Shown: piece by piece, positions 46,485 through 46,488 of the stretch
How the letters are laid out: each line of letters starts with the position of its first letter
Position numbering within the stretch: position 1 is the first letter of the stretch
Assembly: GCA_031553235.1 (NCBI GenBank)
Contig: JAVBLS010000040.1
Location: forward strand, 1 to 46,488
Reading direction: 5' to 3'
Source: Frigididesulfovibrio sp031553235
GTDB lineage: Bacteria > Desulfobacterota > Desulfovibrionia > Desulfovibrionales > Desulfovibrionaceae
Length of the DNA: 46,488 nucleotides
Translations under genes and position numbers: made by a program
The notes under the pieces: generated by a model
What the model saw: only the letters and a program-made list of their open reading frames with translations
Told to the model about the DNA's origin: nothing
The model's database searches: none

Positions 46485-46488
46485 GTTG

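Overview
The window is GC-rich, densely packed bacterial chromosome. Its gene content points to an anaerobic, flagellated Desulfovibrionaceae-type sulfate reducer (Desulfobacterota). The evidence is a ferredoxin with the Cys-x2-Asp-x2-Cys ligand pattern of Desulfovibrio africanus ferredoxin III, an oxygen-sensitive class III ribonucleotide reductase under a cobalamin riboswitch, a 2-hydroxyacyl-CoA dehydratase-type protein with its activase, and a flagellar gene order (fliR-flhB-flhA-flhF-flhG-fliA-cheY-fliL) seen in that group. Genus and species are inference; no 16S gene lies in the window. The right edge holds a 5S rRNA gene on the minus strand, the tail of an rRNA operon that continues outside.

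Layout. 1-6.1 kb: tail of a chemoreceptor gene, the activase/double-cubane-cluster pair (minus), a fused NDP-forming acyl-CoA synthetase (plus), and proC (minus) preceded by an overlapping 35-codon reading frame. 6.2-11.3 kb: a helicase-exonuclease that looks like a fusion of MrfA and MrfB, and an MltD-like lytic transglycosylase with LysM repeats. 11.5-22 kb: a minus-strand flagellar export and regulation cluster ending in a DUF2802-like gene and a geranylgeranyl-reductase-type FAD enzyme. 22-23.2 kb: a queuosine-precursor transporter and an unknown membrane protein. 23.3-26.4 kb: cobalamin riboswitch, terminator, nrdD and nrdG. 26.8-28.8 kb: ferredoxin, then a YkgJ-type / unknown / TPR operon. 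28.9-38.7 kb: leucyl aminopeptidase (minus), then plus-strand ktrB-ktrA, hisI-hisG-aroE, a deacetylase, an MBL-fold hydrolase, an iron-sulfur-flavoprotein-like reductase and comF. 38.7-46.5 kb: a sodium:alanine symporter, an EamA transporter, a CNNM/CorC protein, a CycA-like permease, an unknown membrane-anchored protein, an IS630-like transposase remnant and 5S rRNA.

The most unusual content lies between the genes. I see at least two families of structured dispersed repeats. The first is a ~118-bp multi-hairpin element with TA-bounded inverted ends: three full copies, one copy collapsed to a single perfect hairpin, and one degenerate copy. It looks like an IS630/Tc1-type MITE, and one copy sits next to an IS630-like transposase remnant. 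The second is a ~104-190-bp element with a hairpin at each end. All three copies lie between the stop codon of one gene and the ribosome binding site of the next co-directional gene, in the same orientation as the genes. Further unexplained structures are a ~155-bp foldback repeat, a degenerate ~57-bp tandem repeat upstream of the alanine symporter, a run of five hairpins upstream of the CorC gene, and an intrinsic terminator directly in front of the ribosome binding site of the activase operon, which suggests transcription attenuation.
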